From Azospirillum sp. TSA2s (GTDB lineage Bacteria > Pseudomonadota > Alphaproteobacteria > Azospirillales > Azospirillaceae): a stretch of DNA of 64,000 nucleotides. A program made the position numbers and the translations under genes. The DNA lies in the NCBI RefSeq assembly GCF_004923315.1, contig NZ_CP039646.1, positions 315,001-379,000 on the forward strand. The letters are read 5' to 3'. How positions within the stretch are numbered: the stretch's first letter is position 1; the number at the start of each line of letters is the position of its first letter. Under the pieces are notes generated by a model that made no database searches, was not told the origin of the DNA, and saw only the letters and a list, made by a program, of their open reading frames with translations. Shown piece by piece: positions 9,047-18,906 of this stretch.

Positions 9047-9763
9047 TCAGGCCGCTGCCGGCGCGGCGGCCACGGGGTGAAGCGCGCAGACTGCGGTGCC
9101 GGCCAGCACCAGAGCCCCCACGACGACCAGGGGAAGCACCAATCCGCTCTGCATCACCATGACGGCGCCGATGGCAGCTCCGAGAAAGATCGCCGCCACG
9201 CTGGCCAGCCGCCGGCCGAGGTTGAGGTTTGCCCCGCCGGCGAGGCTGGAATCGGCGGCTACCCCCGTCAGGGTCAGGGTCAGAACCGTCGTGGTCAGGT
9301 CGGGAACCTTCAATTGCCGGACAGTCCCGTTGCGGAAGCCCATGGCGAACCCGGTCAGGGCGATGATCGCATAGATGCCGAACGCCCTGGATTGCACCGC
9401 GGCATTCAGGTCGGCATCGAAGCCGGCAGCGACGACCGCCGCGATCCAGAACAGCGACGTTTCGAACAGCGCCGAGGCCAGCAGCCAGTGCCGCATCGGC
9501 CGTCCGGCCAGCGTCCTGCCGAGCCGGCCGGCGATCAGGGCGCCGGCAAGGAAGGAGACCAGCGCCGTCACCGCCGGCATGACCAGAAAGCCCGGCGTTC
9601 CCACCGCGGCAAAACCGAGAAAGACGATGTTGCCGGTCATGTTGGCGGTGAAGACCTTGCCCAGCCCAAGAACGCTGATGGCGTCGACCAGCCCCGTCGT
9701 CACCGACAGGAGAAGCAGAAGCCATGGCAGGGGAGAAGTGCCACTCGCAGCCGGTGCGGACAT
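9047..9763 (-). CDS. DUF1275 (YoaK-like) membrane protein
   Basis: A 238-residue integral membrane protein with about six helices. The conserved N-terminal region (SVTTGLVDAISVLGLGKVFTANMTGNIVFLG) is the hallmark of DUF1275/YoaK, whose function is unknown. The later motif GFAMGFRNGTVRQLKVPDLTTTVLT is also typical. The ATG at 9763 gives the usual family length; an upstream start would add a non-hydrophobic arm unlike relatives. It is the first gene of a two-gene unit with the TMEM175-like gene and is transcribed divergently from the LysR regulator across 351 bp. Confidence 0.9.
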   Translation of the reverse strand: MSAPAASGTSPLPWLLLLLSVTTGLVDAISVLGLGKVFTANMTGNIVFLGFAAVGTPGFLVMPAVTALVSFLAGALIAGRLGRTLAGRPMRHWLLASALFETSLFWIAAVVAAGFDADLNAAVQSRAFGIYAIIALTGFAMGFRNGTVRQLKVPDLTTTVLTLTLTGVAADSSLAGGANLNLGRRLASVAAIFLGAAIGAVMVMQSGLVLPLVVVGALVLAGTAVCALHPVAAAPAAA

Positions 9764-10114
9764 TGCCGTCGCCTTCCCAATGTTTTCATGTGGGTGGAGC
9801 GACAAAGTCGGGCATCGGCCCGGTGCCGGTCTTGTCGGTTCGCGGCCGGTTTGGAAAATTCTGCACATCCTAGGGATGCGGGAGGGCTACCGGCAGCGAC
9901 ACCGGCACCTTGGTGACGCAAATCTGATGGAGAACTGACAGTTCTATGTTGCGAGGGACTGACATTTCGATATTGCGCTTACAGACAAGAAACGCATAAG
10001 TTCGATTATGGAAAAAATCAGCAGCGGCCTTTCTGGTACGGTCGCTTGAGACTGCCCGTCGATGTCCGGTAAGCCCGAACTGGAAGTTCACCACCGAACC
10101 CGCCACACTGAGGC
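9764..10114. other. Intergenic region between DUF1275 gene and LysR gene
   Basis: 351 bp without a credible gene. It must hold the divergent promoters of the DUF1275-TMEM175 pair and the LysR gene. Its only clear structure is a two-copy tandem repeat at 9934-9977, listed separately. No terminator or RNA gene was seen. Confidence 0.6.
9934..9977. repeat. Two-copy tandem repeat, 20-bp units with 24-bp period
   Basis: The first copy ACTGACAGTTCTATGTTGCG (9934-9953) and second copy ACTGACATTTCGATATTGCG (9958-9977) match at 17 of 20 positions and are separated by AGGG. Multiple repeats of this ACTGACA-TTC-TTGCG look are found at the ends of IS21-family elements, where the transposase binds. No transposase gene is nearby, so this may be a solo IS end, or tandem binding sites for the adjacent LysR-type or another regulator. 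Confidence 0.6.
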
Positions 10115-11044
10115 ATGCAGCTCAAGCATCTTCGAACCTTCGCAACGGTGGCGTCGACGCTCAACATCACACGGGCTGGCGAGCGGCTCCACCTTGCCCA
10201 GTCGAGTGTGACCGAGCAGATCCAGGCTCTGGAAACCGATCTCGGCGTCGTCCTCTTCGATCGGTCGAAACGCCGCCTGCACTTGACGGAGGCTGGTCGG
10301 CGCCTGCTGGACCATGCCGCCGATCTCCTGTCCCTCGCAGACGAGGCACGGTCGGCGGTTGCCGACGTCGCCGGCCAGCCGACGGGCAGCCTGACGGTCG
10401 GCGGGCTGGAGACGCTGTGCAGCAGCTTTCTCCCACCGCTGCTGATGACCTTCTGCACCGCGCACCCGGCGGTCGCGGTGAGGATGACGGCTGCTGGCAG
10501 CGGTGAACTGCGCAGCGGCATCCGCAGCGGCGACATCGACGTGGCCTTCGCTTTCGGTGAAGGGCCGCCAGAGGACGGCCTGGAGCGCGAAACCGTCGCT
10601 TGGGATCGCCTGACCGTCATAGCGCCGGCGGGGCACCGGCTTGCGGGGCGCAACGCCGTGGCTCCGGACGATCTCCAAGACGAGCCCTTTCTGGTGACCG
10701 CGACCGGATGCGTGTACCGCCGGATGTTCAACACCGCCTTTCCGGCCGATGGTGCCGGCCGGCCGCGCATCGTTGGGGAGTTCGACAGCATCGGCGCCAT
10801 CCGCGCGCTCGTCGCGGCGGGGCTCGGCTGCGCACTCGTCCCGGCGCTGGCGGTCGCACCGACCGCCGGGCTCGCGGTCCTGCAGTGGGTCGGAGATGCC
10901 GACAGTGTCCCGGTGTCCATGCTGTGGCGCCGGCGGCGCGTGCAGCCGCCGGGCCTGCGCCTGTTCCTGACCTCCGCGCGGAACGGCTTCTGCGCTGTCA
11001 GACCAGACGATGACCGCCGTCCACATGCAGAACGGTTCCGGTGA
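10115..11044 (+). CDS. LysR family transcriptional regulator
   Basis: A 309-residue LysR-type regulator. Residues 1-60 form the winged helix-turn-helix (LKHLRTFATVASTLNITRAGERLHLAQSSVTEQIQALE..LGVVLFDR), followed by the linker helix and a two-lobed effector-binding domain (from about residue 92 to the C-terminus). The C-terminal tail after about 290 is Arg-rich. It is divergent from the DUF1275 gene, the usual position for a LysR target, and converges on the SDR gene, overlapping its 3' end by 47 bp. The inducer is unknown. The start ATG has no strong ribosome-binding site. Confidence 0.93.
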   Translation: MQLKHLRTFATVASTLNITRAGERLHLAQSSVTEQIQALETDLGVVLFDRSKRRLHLTEAGRRLLDHAADLLSLADEARSAVADVAGQPTGSLTVGGLETLCSSFLPPLLMTFCTAHPAVAVRMTAAGSGELRSGIRSGDIDVAFAFGEGPPEDGLERETVAWDRLTVIAPAGHRLAGRNAVAPDDLQDEPFLVTATGCVYRRMFNTAFPADGAGRPRIVGEFDSIGAIRALVAAGLGCALVPALAVAPTAGLAVLQWVGDADSVPVSMLWRRRRVQPPGLRLFLTSARNGFCAVRPDDDRRPHAERFR

Positions 11045-11741
11045 CGAAGCCGTTGCGCATCAGAAAGCGGATGGCGGAGGCGATGTCGTCGGGCTGTCCG
11101 ATCCGGCCGACGGGCAGCCGCTTGGCCATAGCCTCCAGCGTCGCCGCCTTGGCGTCGCCGGCGACATGCGTCCAGATCGGTGAATCGACCCAGCCCGGCG
11201 AGACCGCATTGACGCGGATCGGACCCAGTTCCACCGCAAGCGCGTAGGCGAGCGATTCAAGGGCTCCGTTGATCGCAGCGACCACCGATCCCTTTGCTGC
11301 CGGCCGATAGGCCGCGATCCCGGATGTGAAGGTGATGGAACCCTGTGGCGCCAGCACCGGTGCGCCATGCTTGGCGAGCAGCAGCGGACCGATGAACTTC
11401 GAACCGACGACCCGTTGCGCTGCGGCGACGTCCAGCGATGGCAGAAGCTGATAGGCGCCCTCGATATCCGCCGCCGTGGTGACGATATGGTCCAGCGGCC
11501 CGACCCGCTCGAACAGGCGTGCGACCTGCTCCTCCTGTGTGATGTCCGCGACCTCGGTCTGCAGCCGGCCCGTTATGGGCGAAAGGTTCGTCCGCGCCTC
11601 TTCCAGGCGGGCTTCGGACCGGCCGGCGATGGTCACCCTGGCCCCCTCGGACAGCAGAATGCGCGCCAGCGCCAACCCCATTCCCGAACTGCCCCCGACG
11701 ATCAGGACATGCTCGTTCTTCGTCTCAGTCCCTGTATTCAT
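10998..11741 (-). CDS. Atypical SDR family protein lacking the catalytic Tyr and Lys
   Basis: A 247-residue Rossmann-fold SDR. The cofactor motif GGSSGMG (residues 16-22) and Ser140 are present, but the YxxxK pair is missing: the aligned positions read Val154 and Asn158 (VVAAINGALE). The usual NNAG is TTAA at 88-91. The C-terminal part (RVNAVSPGWVDSPIW and VTGTVLHVDGGHRLV) is otherwise typical. Related proteins with this AAxNGALE form occur widely beside classical SDRs, so this is a real subgroup and not a sequence error. It may bind NAD(P) without classical catalysis, or use other residues. The 3' end overlaps the LysR gene. Confidence 0.9.
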   Translation of the reverse strand: MNTGTETKNEHVLIVGGSSGMGLALARILLSEGARVTIAGRSEARLEEARTNLSPITGRLQTEVADITQEEQVARLFERVGPLDHIVTTAADIEGAYQLLPSLDVAAAQRVVGSKFIGPLLLAKHGAPVLAPQGSITFTSGIAAYRPAAKGSVVAAINGALESLAYALAVELGPIRVNAVSPGWVDSPIWTHVAGDAKAATLEAMAKRLPVGRIGQPDDIASAIRFLMRNGFVTGTVLHVDGGHRLV

Positions 11742-11923
11742 GATGTCGCTGCCCCATTCCCCGAAATGATGGGCGAGGAATTCGCCTCGGCGGCAGTGTC
11801 GTTTTTCATTTGGGAGACGGGAAACGGGAAGAAACGATTCCAATCATCGGCACTTCCGATGACGGAGCCCGCCGCCTTCCGGCCAAACCGCCGCTGAAGA
11901 TCCGGCCGAAGCCGTCCGGCAAA

Positions 11924-11969
11924 AACGCAACGGCTCCCGCCACCTCAAAGTGACGGGAGCCGTTGCGTT
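11924..11969 (-). terminator. Rho-independent terminator of the pst operon
   Basis: A perfect 16-bp stem (AACGCAACGGCTCCCG paired with CGGGAGCCGTTGCGTT, 14-base loop) lies 21 bp beyond the pstB stop. Read on the minus strand it is followed by a TTTTT run. Confidence 0.9.
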
Positions 11970-11990
11970 ACCCCAAGCCCGACGTTTGTC

Positions 11991-12854
11991 TCAGCCGAAG
12001 CGGCCGGTGATGTATTCGGATGTCTTTTCCTTGGTCGGGTTGGTGAAGATCTCTTCCGTGTTCCCGAACTCGATCAGTTCGCCCAGATACATGAAGGCGG
12101 TGAAGTTGGAGATGCGGGCCGCCTGCTGCATGTTGTGGGTGACGATGGCGATGCAGTAGTCGGAGCGCAGCTCGTCGATCAGCTCCTCGCACTTGGCAGT
12201 GGAGATGGGGTCGAGCGCCGAGGTCGGCTCGTCCAGCAGCAGGACCGACGGCTTCACCGCGATGGCGCGGGCGATGCACAGGCGCTGCTGCTGGCCGCCG
12301 GACAGGCTCATGCCGTTCTGGCGCAGCTTGTCCTTCACCTCGTCCCACAGCGCGGCGCGGCGCAGCGAGAACTCCACCCGCTCGTCCATGTCGGCGCGGG
12401 ACAGCTTCTCGTACAGCTTCACGCCGAAGGCGATGTTGTCGTAGATCGACATCGGGAAGGGCGTCGGCTTCTGGAACACCATGCCGACGCGGGCGCGCAG
12501 CAGGTTCAGGTCCTGCTTGGGCGACAGGATGTTGTGGCCGTCCAGCAGAACCTCGCCGGTGGCGACCTGCTTGGGATAGAGGTCGTACATCCGGTTCAGG
12601 ATGCGCAGCAGGGTCGACTTGCCGCAGCCCGACGGGCCAATGAAGGCGGTGACCTGACGGTCATACAGCGGCAGCGAGATGCTCTTCAGCGCGCGATACC
12701 CATCATAGAAGAAGTCCAGGTTGCGGACGCTGATCTTCTCGGGCAGGCCGGCACCGGCGATGGGACGATCGGCGGCGGTTCCGCCCATCATGCTGGGGGG
12801 CATCTGGCGGCTGCCGTGGGCGGGGCTGTTGGCGTCCATGTGGGTCATCGTCAT
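11991..12854 (-). CDS. pstB: Phosphate ABC transporter ATP-binding protein PstB
   Basis: A 287-residue ATPase that powers phosphate import through PstC/PstA. Walker [10 protein letters not shown], the signature [14 protein letters not shown], Walker [14 protein letters not shown] and the H-loop [12 protein letters not shown] are all present; the latter two segments are almost diagnostic for PstB. The first 35 residues are an extra polar, Met/Pro/Gly-rich arm relative to E. coli PstB. The start is 2 bp after pstA, so translation is coupled. It is the last gene of pstSCAB; phoU and phoB are not adjacent, unlike in many bacteria. Confidence 0.97.
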   Translation of the reverse strand: MTMTHMDANSPAHGSRQMPPSMMGGTAADRPIAGAGLPEKISVRNLDFFYDGYRALKSISLPLYDRQVTAFIGPSGCGKSTLLRILNRMYDLYPKQVATGEVLLDGHNILSPKQDLNLLRARVGMVFQKPTPFPMSIYDNIAFGVKLYEKLSRADMDERVEFSLRRAALWDEVKDKLRQNGMSLSGGQQQRLCIARAIAVKPSVLLLDEPTSALDPISTAKCEELIDELRSDYCIAIVTHNMQQAARISNFTAFMYLGELIEFGNTEEIFTNPTKEKTSEYITGRFG

Positions 12855-12856
12855 GG

Positions 12857-13738
12857 TTACTTTCTCGTCGTGCCGAGACCGGCCAGCAGCCGGGCGCCGA
12901 TGTTGAGGAGCAGGATGGCGACCGTGATCAGCAGCGCGCCACCCCAGGCCAGCTGGCGCCAGTCCTCATAGGGCGACATCGCGTACTGGAAGATGACCAC
13001 CGGCAGGTTGGCCATCGGCGCGTTCATGTCCGCGCTCCAGAACTGGTTGTTCAGGGCGGTGAACAGCAGCGGCGCGGTTTCGCCGCTGATGCGGGCGACG
13101 GCCAGCAGCACGCCGGTGATCATCCCGTTGCGGGCGGCGCGGTAGGCCACCATGGTGATGACCTTCCACTGCGGCGCGCCCAGGGCGGCGGCGGCCTCGC
13201 GCAGGCTGTTGGGCACCAGCTTCAGCATGTCCTCGGTCGTGCGGACGACGACCGGGATGACCAGCACCGCGAGCGCCATGGCGCCGGCCCAGGCCGAGAA
13301 ATGGCCCATGCGGACGACCAGCACCTCGTAGACGAACAGGCCGACCATGATCGACGGCGCGCTCAGCAGCACGTCGTTGATGAAGCGCACCACCTCGGCC
13401 AGCTTGGTGCCACGGCCGAACTCCGCCAGATAGGTGCCGGCCATGACGCCGACCGGCGTGCCGACCAGTGTGGCGACCGTGGTCATGATGACGCTGCCGA
13501 AGATGGCGTTCAGCAGACCGCCCTCCCCGCCCGGCGGCGGCGTGTTCTCGGTGAACAGGCTGAGATTGATCGCCGACAGCCCGTTGTAGAGCAGCGTCCA
13601 CAGGATGGCGACCAGCCAGAACAGGCCGAAGCCGGCGGCGCCCAGCGCCAGGGTCAGCGCCAGCTTGTTGGCAATGCGCCGGCGGTGATACAGCCCCCCG
13701 ATCGGGGTCGCCAGCGTCGCGGAATTGGACATGGTCAT
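12857..13738 (-). CDS. pstA: Phosphate ABC transporter permease PstA
   Basis: A 293-residue inner-membrane permease with six predicted helices. The EAA cytoplasmic loop that docks PstB is seen in [24 protein letters not shown], and the segment [20 protein letters not shown] is typical of PstA. It forms the channel with PstC. Two ATGs (13738 and 13732) lie two codons apart; the first is used. The gene begins 5 bp after the pstC stop and ends 2 bp before pstB, as expected in a tight operon. Confidence 0.97.
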   Translation of the reverse strand: MTMSNSATLATPIGGLYHRRRIANKLALTLALGAAGFGLFWLVAILWTLLYNGLSAINLSLFTENTPPPGGEGGLLNAIFGSVIMTTVATLVGTPVGVMAGTYLAEFGRGTKLAEVVRFINDVLLSAPSIMVGLFVYEVLVVRMGHFSAWAGAMALAVLVIPVVVRTTEDMLKLVPNSLREAAAALGAPQWKVITMVAYRAARNGMITGVLLAVARISGETAPLLFTALNNQFWSADMNAPMANLPVVIFQYAMSPYEDWRQLAWGGALLITVAILLLNIGARLLAGLGTTRK

Positions 13739-13743
13739 GGGCC

Positions 13744-14727
13744 TCAGACTCCGGCCTTGCGCTGCAGGCGCAGCAGCATCAGCTTGGCGATCGACAGCAC
13801 GGTGAAGGTGATCAGGAACAGGATCAGGCCCAACGCCACCAGCGAGGAGGTGTAGACGTCGCCGACCGCCTCGGTGAATTCGTTGGCGATGGAGGCCGAG
13901 ATCGTCGTGCCCGGCGCCATGATCGAGGAGCTGATGCGGTGCGCATTGCCGATGACGAAGGTGACCGCCATCGTCTCGCCCAGCGCGCGGCCAAGGCCGA
14001 GCATGACGCCGCCGACCACGCCGGTGCGGGTGTAGGGCAGCACCACGTTCCACACCACTTCCCAGGTGGTGGCGCCCAGCCCGTAAGCGGATTCGCGCAC
14101 CATCGGCGGGACCGTCTCGAAGACGTCGCGGGTGATGGAGGTGATGAAGGGCAGCACCATGATGCCCAGGATCAGGCCGGCGGTCAGGATGCCGATGCCG
14201 TAGGGCGGGCCCATGAACAGGTTGCCGATGCCGGGGATCTGGCCCAGCGTGTTGATCAGGAAGGGCTGGATGGTCGACTGCATGAAGGGGGCGAAGACGA
14301 ACAGGCCCCAGATGCCGTAGATGATGCTGGGAATGCCGGCGAGCAGCTCGATGGCGACGCCGAGCGGGCGCTTCAGCCAGGCGGGGCACATCTCGGTGAT
14401 GAACAGCGCGATGCCGAAGCTGACGGGAATGCCGACGGCCATGGCGATGATGGACGTGACCAGCGTGCCGTAAATCGGGGCGAGCGCGCCGAATTGCTCG
14501 GACACCGGGTTCCAGACTTCGGTCGCGACGAAGCCGAAGCCGAACGTGCGCAGTGCCGGAAGCGCGCCGTCGATCAGGGAAACCGTGACGCCGCCCAGGA
14601 TCAGCAGGACGAGCAGCGCGAATGCGAGGGTGGCGTTGCGGAAGGCCGCATCCTGCAGGCGCTGGCGGCGGGCCCGTCGGGCGGTGGAGGCGTGTGCGTC
14701 GGTCAAGGTCAGCGCGATCTCGGTCAT
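13744..14727 (-). CDS. pstC: Phosphate ABC transporter permease PstC
   Basis: A 327-residue inner-membrane permease with about six helices. The motifs [21 protein letters not shown] and [19 protein letters not shown] ([16 protein letters not shown]) are typical of PstC, and the EAA loop is [22 protein letters not shown]. An ATG at 14727 is chosen; a longer frame upstream adds a charged arm not shared by relatives. It follows pstS after 108 bp that contain a hairpin, and precedes pstA by 5 bp. Confidence 0.97.
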   Translation of the reverse strand: MTEIALTLTDAHASTARRARRQRLQDAAFRNATLAFALLVLLILGGVTVSLIDGALPALRTFGFGFVATEVWNPVSEQFGALAPIYGTLVTSIIAMAVGIPVSFGIALFITEMCPAWLKRPLGVAIELLAGIPSIIYGIWGLFVFAPFMQSTIQPFLINTLGQIPGIGNLFMGPPYGIGILTAGLILGIMVLPFITSITRDVFETVPPMVRESAYGLGATTWEVVWNVVLPYTRTGVVGGVMLGLGRALGETMAVTFVIGNAHRISSSIMAPGTTISASIANEFTEAVGDVYTSSLVALGLILFLITFTVLSIAKLMLLRLQRKAGV

Positions 14728-14788
14728 GGCCGCTCCGTGAGGCGTGCGGTGGGAACGGCGCAATTTCCGCTCCCACCGGCGATCATGC

Positions 14789-14821
14789 CCTCGGGCGAGC
14801 CGTCCGCCGGCCCACCCGAGG
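14789..14821 (-). promoter_or_regulatory. Intercistronic hairpin between pstS and pstC
   Basis: CCTCGGG and CCCGAGG (7-bp stem) enclose a GC-rich interior that can pair further. It sits directly after the pstS stop, with no T-run. Such hairpins can protect the upstream message or partly stop transcription, which would give more of the binding protein than of the membrane channel. Function inferred from position. Confidence 0.6.
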
Positions 14822-14835
14822 TCGGTTGGCCGTGG

Positions 14836-15912
14836 TTACTTGGCCGACGCGGTCCAGACCGGCTTGCCGTCGGCCTGGATGGTCTGCGCCCAGGTCTTCT
14901 GGACCAGCGACACCACCGAGTCCGGCATCGGGACATAGTCCAGCTCGGTCGCCATCTTGTCGCCGTTCTTATAGGCCCAGTCGAAGAACTTCAGCGCTTC
15001 GCCGGAAGCCGAGGCGTCCTGCGGGTTCTTGTACATCAGGATGAAGCTGGCGCCGGTGATCGGCCAGCTCTCCGCACCCGGCTCGTCGGTCAGCAGGACG
15101 TAATAGCCCTTGCTGTTCGCCCAGTCCGCGTTGGCGGCGGCAGCCTGGAAGGCCTCGATCTTCGGAGCGACGGTCTTGCCGTCCTTGTTCTGCAGGTCGA
15201 GGTGGGTGATGTTGTTCTGCTTGGCGTAGGCGTATTCGACGTAGCCGATCGAGCCGTCCGTCTGCTTGACCATGTTGGCCACGCCTTCGTTGCCCTTGGC
15301 GCCGATGCCGGCCGGCCACTGGACGGAGGTGTTGGCGCCGATCTGGGTCTTGAACTTCGGGCTGGTCTTCGACAGGTAGTCGGTGAACAGGAAGTTGGTG
15401 CCCGACCCGTCAGAGCGGTAGACCGGGGCGATGGCGGTGTTCGGCAGGTTGACGTTGGGGTTCAGCGCCTTGATCTGCGCGTCGTTCCACTTGGTGATCT
15501 CGCCCATGTAGATGTTGGCGAGAACGGTGCCCGACAGCTTGACCTCACCGGCCTTGATGCCCTTCAGGTTCACGACCGGAACCACGCCGCCCATGATCAT
15601 CGGGAACTGGATCAGACCGGCCTGCTCCAGCTCTTCCGGCTTCAGCGGCATGTCCGAAGCGCCGAAGGTGACCGTCTTGGCCTTGATCTGCTTGATGCCG
15701 CCGCCCGAACCGATCGACTGGTAGTTCAGGCCCGTGCCCGTCTCCTTCTTGTAGGCGTCGGCCCACTTGGCATAGATCGGGTACGGGAAGGTGGCACCGG
15801 CGCCGGAGATGTCGGCGGCCGAGGCGACCGACAGCGGGGCGACCGACACGGACAGAGCGGCCAGGGCACCGAAGGCGGCGCAACGAACGAACGCCGAAGT
15901 CATGGTTTTCAC
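14836..15912 (-). CDS. pstS: Periplasmic phosphate-binding protein PstS
   Basis: A 358-residue high-affinity phosphate-binding protein. An N-terminal signal peptide ends near VASA, and the mature protein starts [18 protein letters not shown], typical of PstS. Phosphate-binding segments are visible: SGAGATFP, the [11 protein letters not shown] loop, FGASDMPL and the [15 protein letters not shown] segment. The GTG at 15912 is chosen over an ATG three codons later because GGGAG lies 7 bases before the GTG. It is the first gene of pstSCAB and lies about 130 bp downstream of a Pho box, so PhoB-dependent induction by phosphate starvation is expected. Confidence 0.97.
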   Translation of the reverse strand: MKTMTSAFVRCAAFGALAALSVSVAPLSVASAADISGAGATFPYPIYAKWADAYKKETGTGLNYQSIGSGGGIKQIKAKTVTFGASDMPLKPEELEQAGLIQFPMIMGGVVPVVNLKGIKAGEVKLSGTVLANIYMGEITKWNDAQIKALNPNVNLPNTAIAPVYRSDGSGTNFLFTDYLSKTSPKFKTQIGANTSVQWPAGIGAKGNEGVANMVKQTDGSIGYVEYAYAKQNNITHLDLQNKDGKTVAPKIEAFQAAAANADWANSKGYYVLLTDEPGAESWPITGASFILMYKNPQDASASGEALKFFDWAYKNGDKMATELDYVPMPDSVVSLVQKTWAQTIQADGKPVWTASAK

Positions 15913-16043
15913 GGCAAAACTCCCGATAGGTTTGGACGGTGTCGTTGGGTTGGAGAAATGCCCGGCCTCGGCCGGACGTCGTAACCCGCCTTCTTCGTCG
16001 CGGTGACCATAGCCGCCGCCAGTGACGGGTTTGTTTTGTTTAC

Positions 16044-16061
16044 GTGTCAGTTTTATGAAAC
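16044..16061 (-). promoter_or_regulatory. Pho box (PhoB-binding site) upstream of pstS
   Basis: Read on the minus strand the site is GTTTCATAAAACTGACAC, which matches the 18-bp Pho box consensus CTGTCATAAAACTGTCAC at 15 positions, with the two 7-bp half-repeats 11 bp apart in phase. It lies 132 bp upstream of the pstS start and in the correct direction. Confidence 0.8.
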
Positions 16062-16089
16062 CGACCCGTTCTTGCCCGAAGCCGCCCGC

Positions 16090-18768
16090 TCATCGCGCGG
16101 CCCGGATTTCCTGGAGGAACAGATGCACGGCGGAGCCGAGGCTGGTCGCCTCGTGCGACAGGCTTTCCGCCACCTGCAGCACGTCGCCCGCCTGGGCGCG
16201 CACCTTGGCCGCGGCCTCCGACAGGCCGGCGACATGGTCCGACGCCGCCTGGGTGCCGACCGCGACGCGGTGGGAACTGTCGACGATGCTCGACGTGATC
16301 ATCGCCTGTTCCTCCACCGCCGCGGCGATGGCCGAGGCATTGGATTCGATGCGCTGGACGCTGCCGGTCATGGTCGCCACCACCTCGGCCGTTTCGCGGC
16401 TGGCCGCCTGGGTCGCGGCGATCTGGCGGGCGATCTCGGCCGTGGCCTGGGCGGTCTGGCCGGCAAGGGCCTTCACCTCCCCCGCGACGACCGCGAAGCC
16501 GCGGCCCATCTCCCCTGCCCTCGCCGCCTCGATTGTGGCGTTCAGCGCCAGAAGGTTGGTCTGGCCGGCGATCTCGTCGATCAGCCCGACGACGGTGCCG
16601 ATCTCACCCGCCGTGCTCGACAGGTCGGCGACGGTGGCCTTCACCTGCTCCGCCCCGGCGGCGGTGTCGCCGATGATGCGGGCCGATTCCCCGGTGCGCT
16701 TGCTGATCTCGGCGATCGACTGCGAGATTTCCGACGCGGCGGTCGCCACCTGCTGGATCCCCGCCGCCATCTCGCCGGACAGCTGCATGGCGGCCTCGGC
16801 GCGGTCGTTGGCATTGGCGGCGATGTCGGTCAGCGAGCGGGCGCGGGCGGCCATGACGCTCGCGGCCTCGGCCAGGGTCTCGACGCTGCTCAGCACGTTG
16901 CGCTCGAACTGGTCGGCGATCTCCAGCATGCTCGTGCGGCGGGCCGACGCGGCATTGCGGCGCTCGACCTCCACCTTCTCATGCGCCTCTTCCATGGCAC
17001 GGGCATTGGCGATGAAGACGAACAGCGCGCGGGCCATGTCGGTGATCTCGTCGTTGCCGTCGGCCTTCTGCTCCACCGTCAGGTCGCCGTCGGCGACCCG
17101 GCGCATGGCGTCGGCCAGCGCCTCCATCCGGCCGACGACGCGGCGCCCGACATAGAGCGAGACGATCAGCCCGGCCAGCAGCACGCCGGCCGTCGCCAGC
17201 AGGATTTGGATCTCGTTGGTGCGTTCCAGCGCGTCATGGGCGGCGGCGGCCCCGTCGGCGGTCGCCCGCTCGGCCGATTGGACCAGCCCATCGACCATGG
17301 CGGTCAGGGCGGCGCCGGTGCTGCGGTTGCTGTCGATCAGCGCGGCATTCTCGGCATAGGCCGCCAGTTCGCCGCTGCGCAGAGCCAGGATGCCGTCGTC
17401 GCCGAAGCCAAGCGCCAGCAGCCGCTCCGCCAGCCGGCGGGACTCCGCGCCCAGATCGTCGTTCGAGTCCTTCAAGGTGGCGCGGATCGTCGCCGCCAGC
17501 GGATCGAGCGTGCGGCGTGCGGTGGTCAGGCGGGCCGGCGTTTCCGCATTGCCGGCCTCAGCCAGCTTGCCGGCCAGCAGGTTGGCGTCGGCCATCAGGC
17601 CGCTCAGCACGGTGTAACGGTGCTGAGCGGCCGGCACGACGTTGGTTGACAGGTCCTGCATCCGCTCGGCGATCGCGTTGCCGGCCTCGGCAATTCGGCC
17701 GCGCGAATTGAGCATCAGCGGCAGCATGCGGGCGTTGGCGTCGCGGTCCAGCCGGACGATGTCATCGACGCCGACCGCCAGCGATTCGGCCAGCTTGTGC
17801 GCCTCCGCCTCCGGAATGCCGGGGGTGAGTTGGCGGACGCGGCGGGTATAGACGCTCTTGTCGCCGTCGCCATACGCCGCCAGTTCGTTGATCGCCGCCA
17901 CCACCGGAGCCGCCGCCTCGCTCTTCGCCAGCGGACGCAACGCGCCCTGCAGGTCGGACAGCGCGGAGTCGAAGTCGGTGGACAGCGACATCACCTTCGA
18001 CCGGTCGGTCTCGAACGCGCCGATCAGCAGCGATTTCGCCAGGGCGGCTTCCGCCCCGCGCAGCTGGAACAGCGGGATCACCGTCTGCCCCAGCTCGGCG
18101 CCGATCACCGCGGAGGATTGCGAGGTCGCCTCGACCATCGCGGCGATCGCCTGGGCCAGCTGCTCGCGCGACGCCTGCATGTCCGGCTTCAGCGCGGCGA
18201 GCAGCTTGGCATGAATGTCGCTCAGCTCCGCCAGCCGACCGCTGCGCTGTTCCTGCAGGGTGAGCCGCCGGCCGGTGGCCGTCCCCAGCGCGTCGATGGT
18301 GCCGAGCAGCGAGCGGGCGGTACCGGTCAGTTCCGCGACGCGATCCGCATCGTTCCCAGTATGACCATACCCGTCCGCCAGCCGGGCGAGTTGCCCGTCC
18401 AGCGCCCCGCGCTGCTCCGCCGCGGCACTGCGCAGCCGGGCCAGATCCTCCTCGGAGGTCGCGGCGTCGATCAGCGGCCCCAGCGCCAGCACCCGCGCCG
18501 TCGTGGTGGCGAGTCCATGGGCGGCGCTGAGCACCGGCACCTGCGTTCCGGTGATGTCGGCGACATGGCCGCGGACGGCGCCATAGGACATCCAGCCCAC
18601 CACCGCGGCGATGCAGGGAAGTGCCGCCACGGTGCCGAAGGCGATCAGCATCTTCGACTTGATGCCGGACCGCCGGCGCTGGTCGACTGGCTTTGCCATA
18701 AGGGCCACCCGTGGCTTGGAGGTTGTCCGTGCCGCGCCCGCGGTTCTCCGCGAGCCGGCCGGCGCCAT
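16090..18768 (-). CDS. Methyl-accepting chemotaxis protein, transmembrane, large periplasmic sensor
   Basis: An 892-residue chemoreceptor. Membrane helix 1 spans about 40-63 and helix 2 about 520-545; between them is a periplasmic region of roughly 450 residues, rich in Ala, Leu and charged residues and probably all-helical, about three times the size of a Tar-type sensor. A HAMP domain ([20 protein letters not shown]) and the signalling hairpin follow, with the tip [20 protein letters not shown]. No CheR-docking pentapeptide is seen. The ATG at 18768 has GAAGGG about 7 bases upstream; a second ATG 23 codons later is possible. The ligand is unknown. Its 3' end faces the pstS promoter region. 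Confidence 0.93.
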   Translation of the reverse strand: MAPAGSRRTAGAARTTSKPRVALMAKPVDQRRRSGIKSKMLIAFGTVAALPCIAAVVGWMSYGAVRGHVADITGTQVPVLSAAHGLATTTARVLALGPLIDAATSEEDLARLRSAAAEQRGALDGQLARLADGYGHTGNDADRVAELTGTARSLLGTIDALGTATGRRLTLQEQRSGRLAELSDIHAKLLAALKPDMQASREQLAQAIAAMVEATSQSSAVIGAELGQTVIPLFQLRGAEAALAKSLLIGAFETDRSKVMSLSTDFDSALSDLQGALRPLAKSEAAAPVVAAINELAAYGDGDKSVYTRRVRQLTPGIPEAEAHKLAESLAVGVDDIVRLDRDANARMLPLMLNSRGRIAEAGNAIAERMQDLSTNVVPAAQHRYTVLSGLMADANLLAGKLAEAGNAETPARLTTARRTLDPLAATIRATLKDSNDDLGAESRRLAERLLALGFGDDGILALRSGELAAYAENAALIDSNRSTGAALTAMVDGLVQSAERATADGAAAAHDALERTNEIQILLATAGVLLAGLIVSLYVGRRVVGRMEALADAMRRVADGDLTVEQKADGNDEITDMARALFVFIANARAMEEAHEKVEVERRNAASARRTSMLEIADQFERNVLSSVETLAEAASVMAARARSLTDIAANANDRAEAAMQLSGEMAAGIQQVATAASEISQSIAEISKRTGESARIIGDTAAGAEQVKATVADLSSTAGEIGTVVGLIDEIAGQTNLLALNATIEAARAGEMGRGFAVVAGEVKALAGQTAQATAEIARQIAATQAASRETAEVVATMTGSVQRIESNASAIAAAVEEQAMITSSIVDSSHRVAVGTQAASDHVAGLSEAAAKVRAQAGDVLQVAESLSHEATSLGSAVHLFLQEIRAAR

Positions 18769-18906
18769 GGGTAGCCCTTCTGGTTGGATGAATCGGTGAC
18801 GCTTCGATGAAGTTTTCGCGACGCACAATCGAAAGATCGCTGGAGACGGGAAATCATCCGTCGAGCAGCCGGTCATGGTGAATCGAACGTAAACGGCGCC
18901 GAATAG

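Noticed and set aside
13939..15984. A 681-codon open frame opposite pstC and pstS
   Set aside because: Same pattern: a His/Asp/Arg/Gly-rich antisense product over genes with certain identity.
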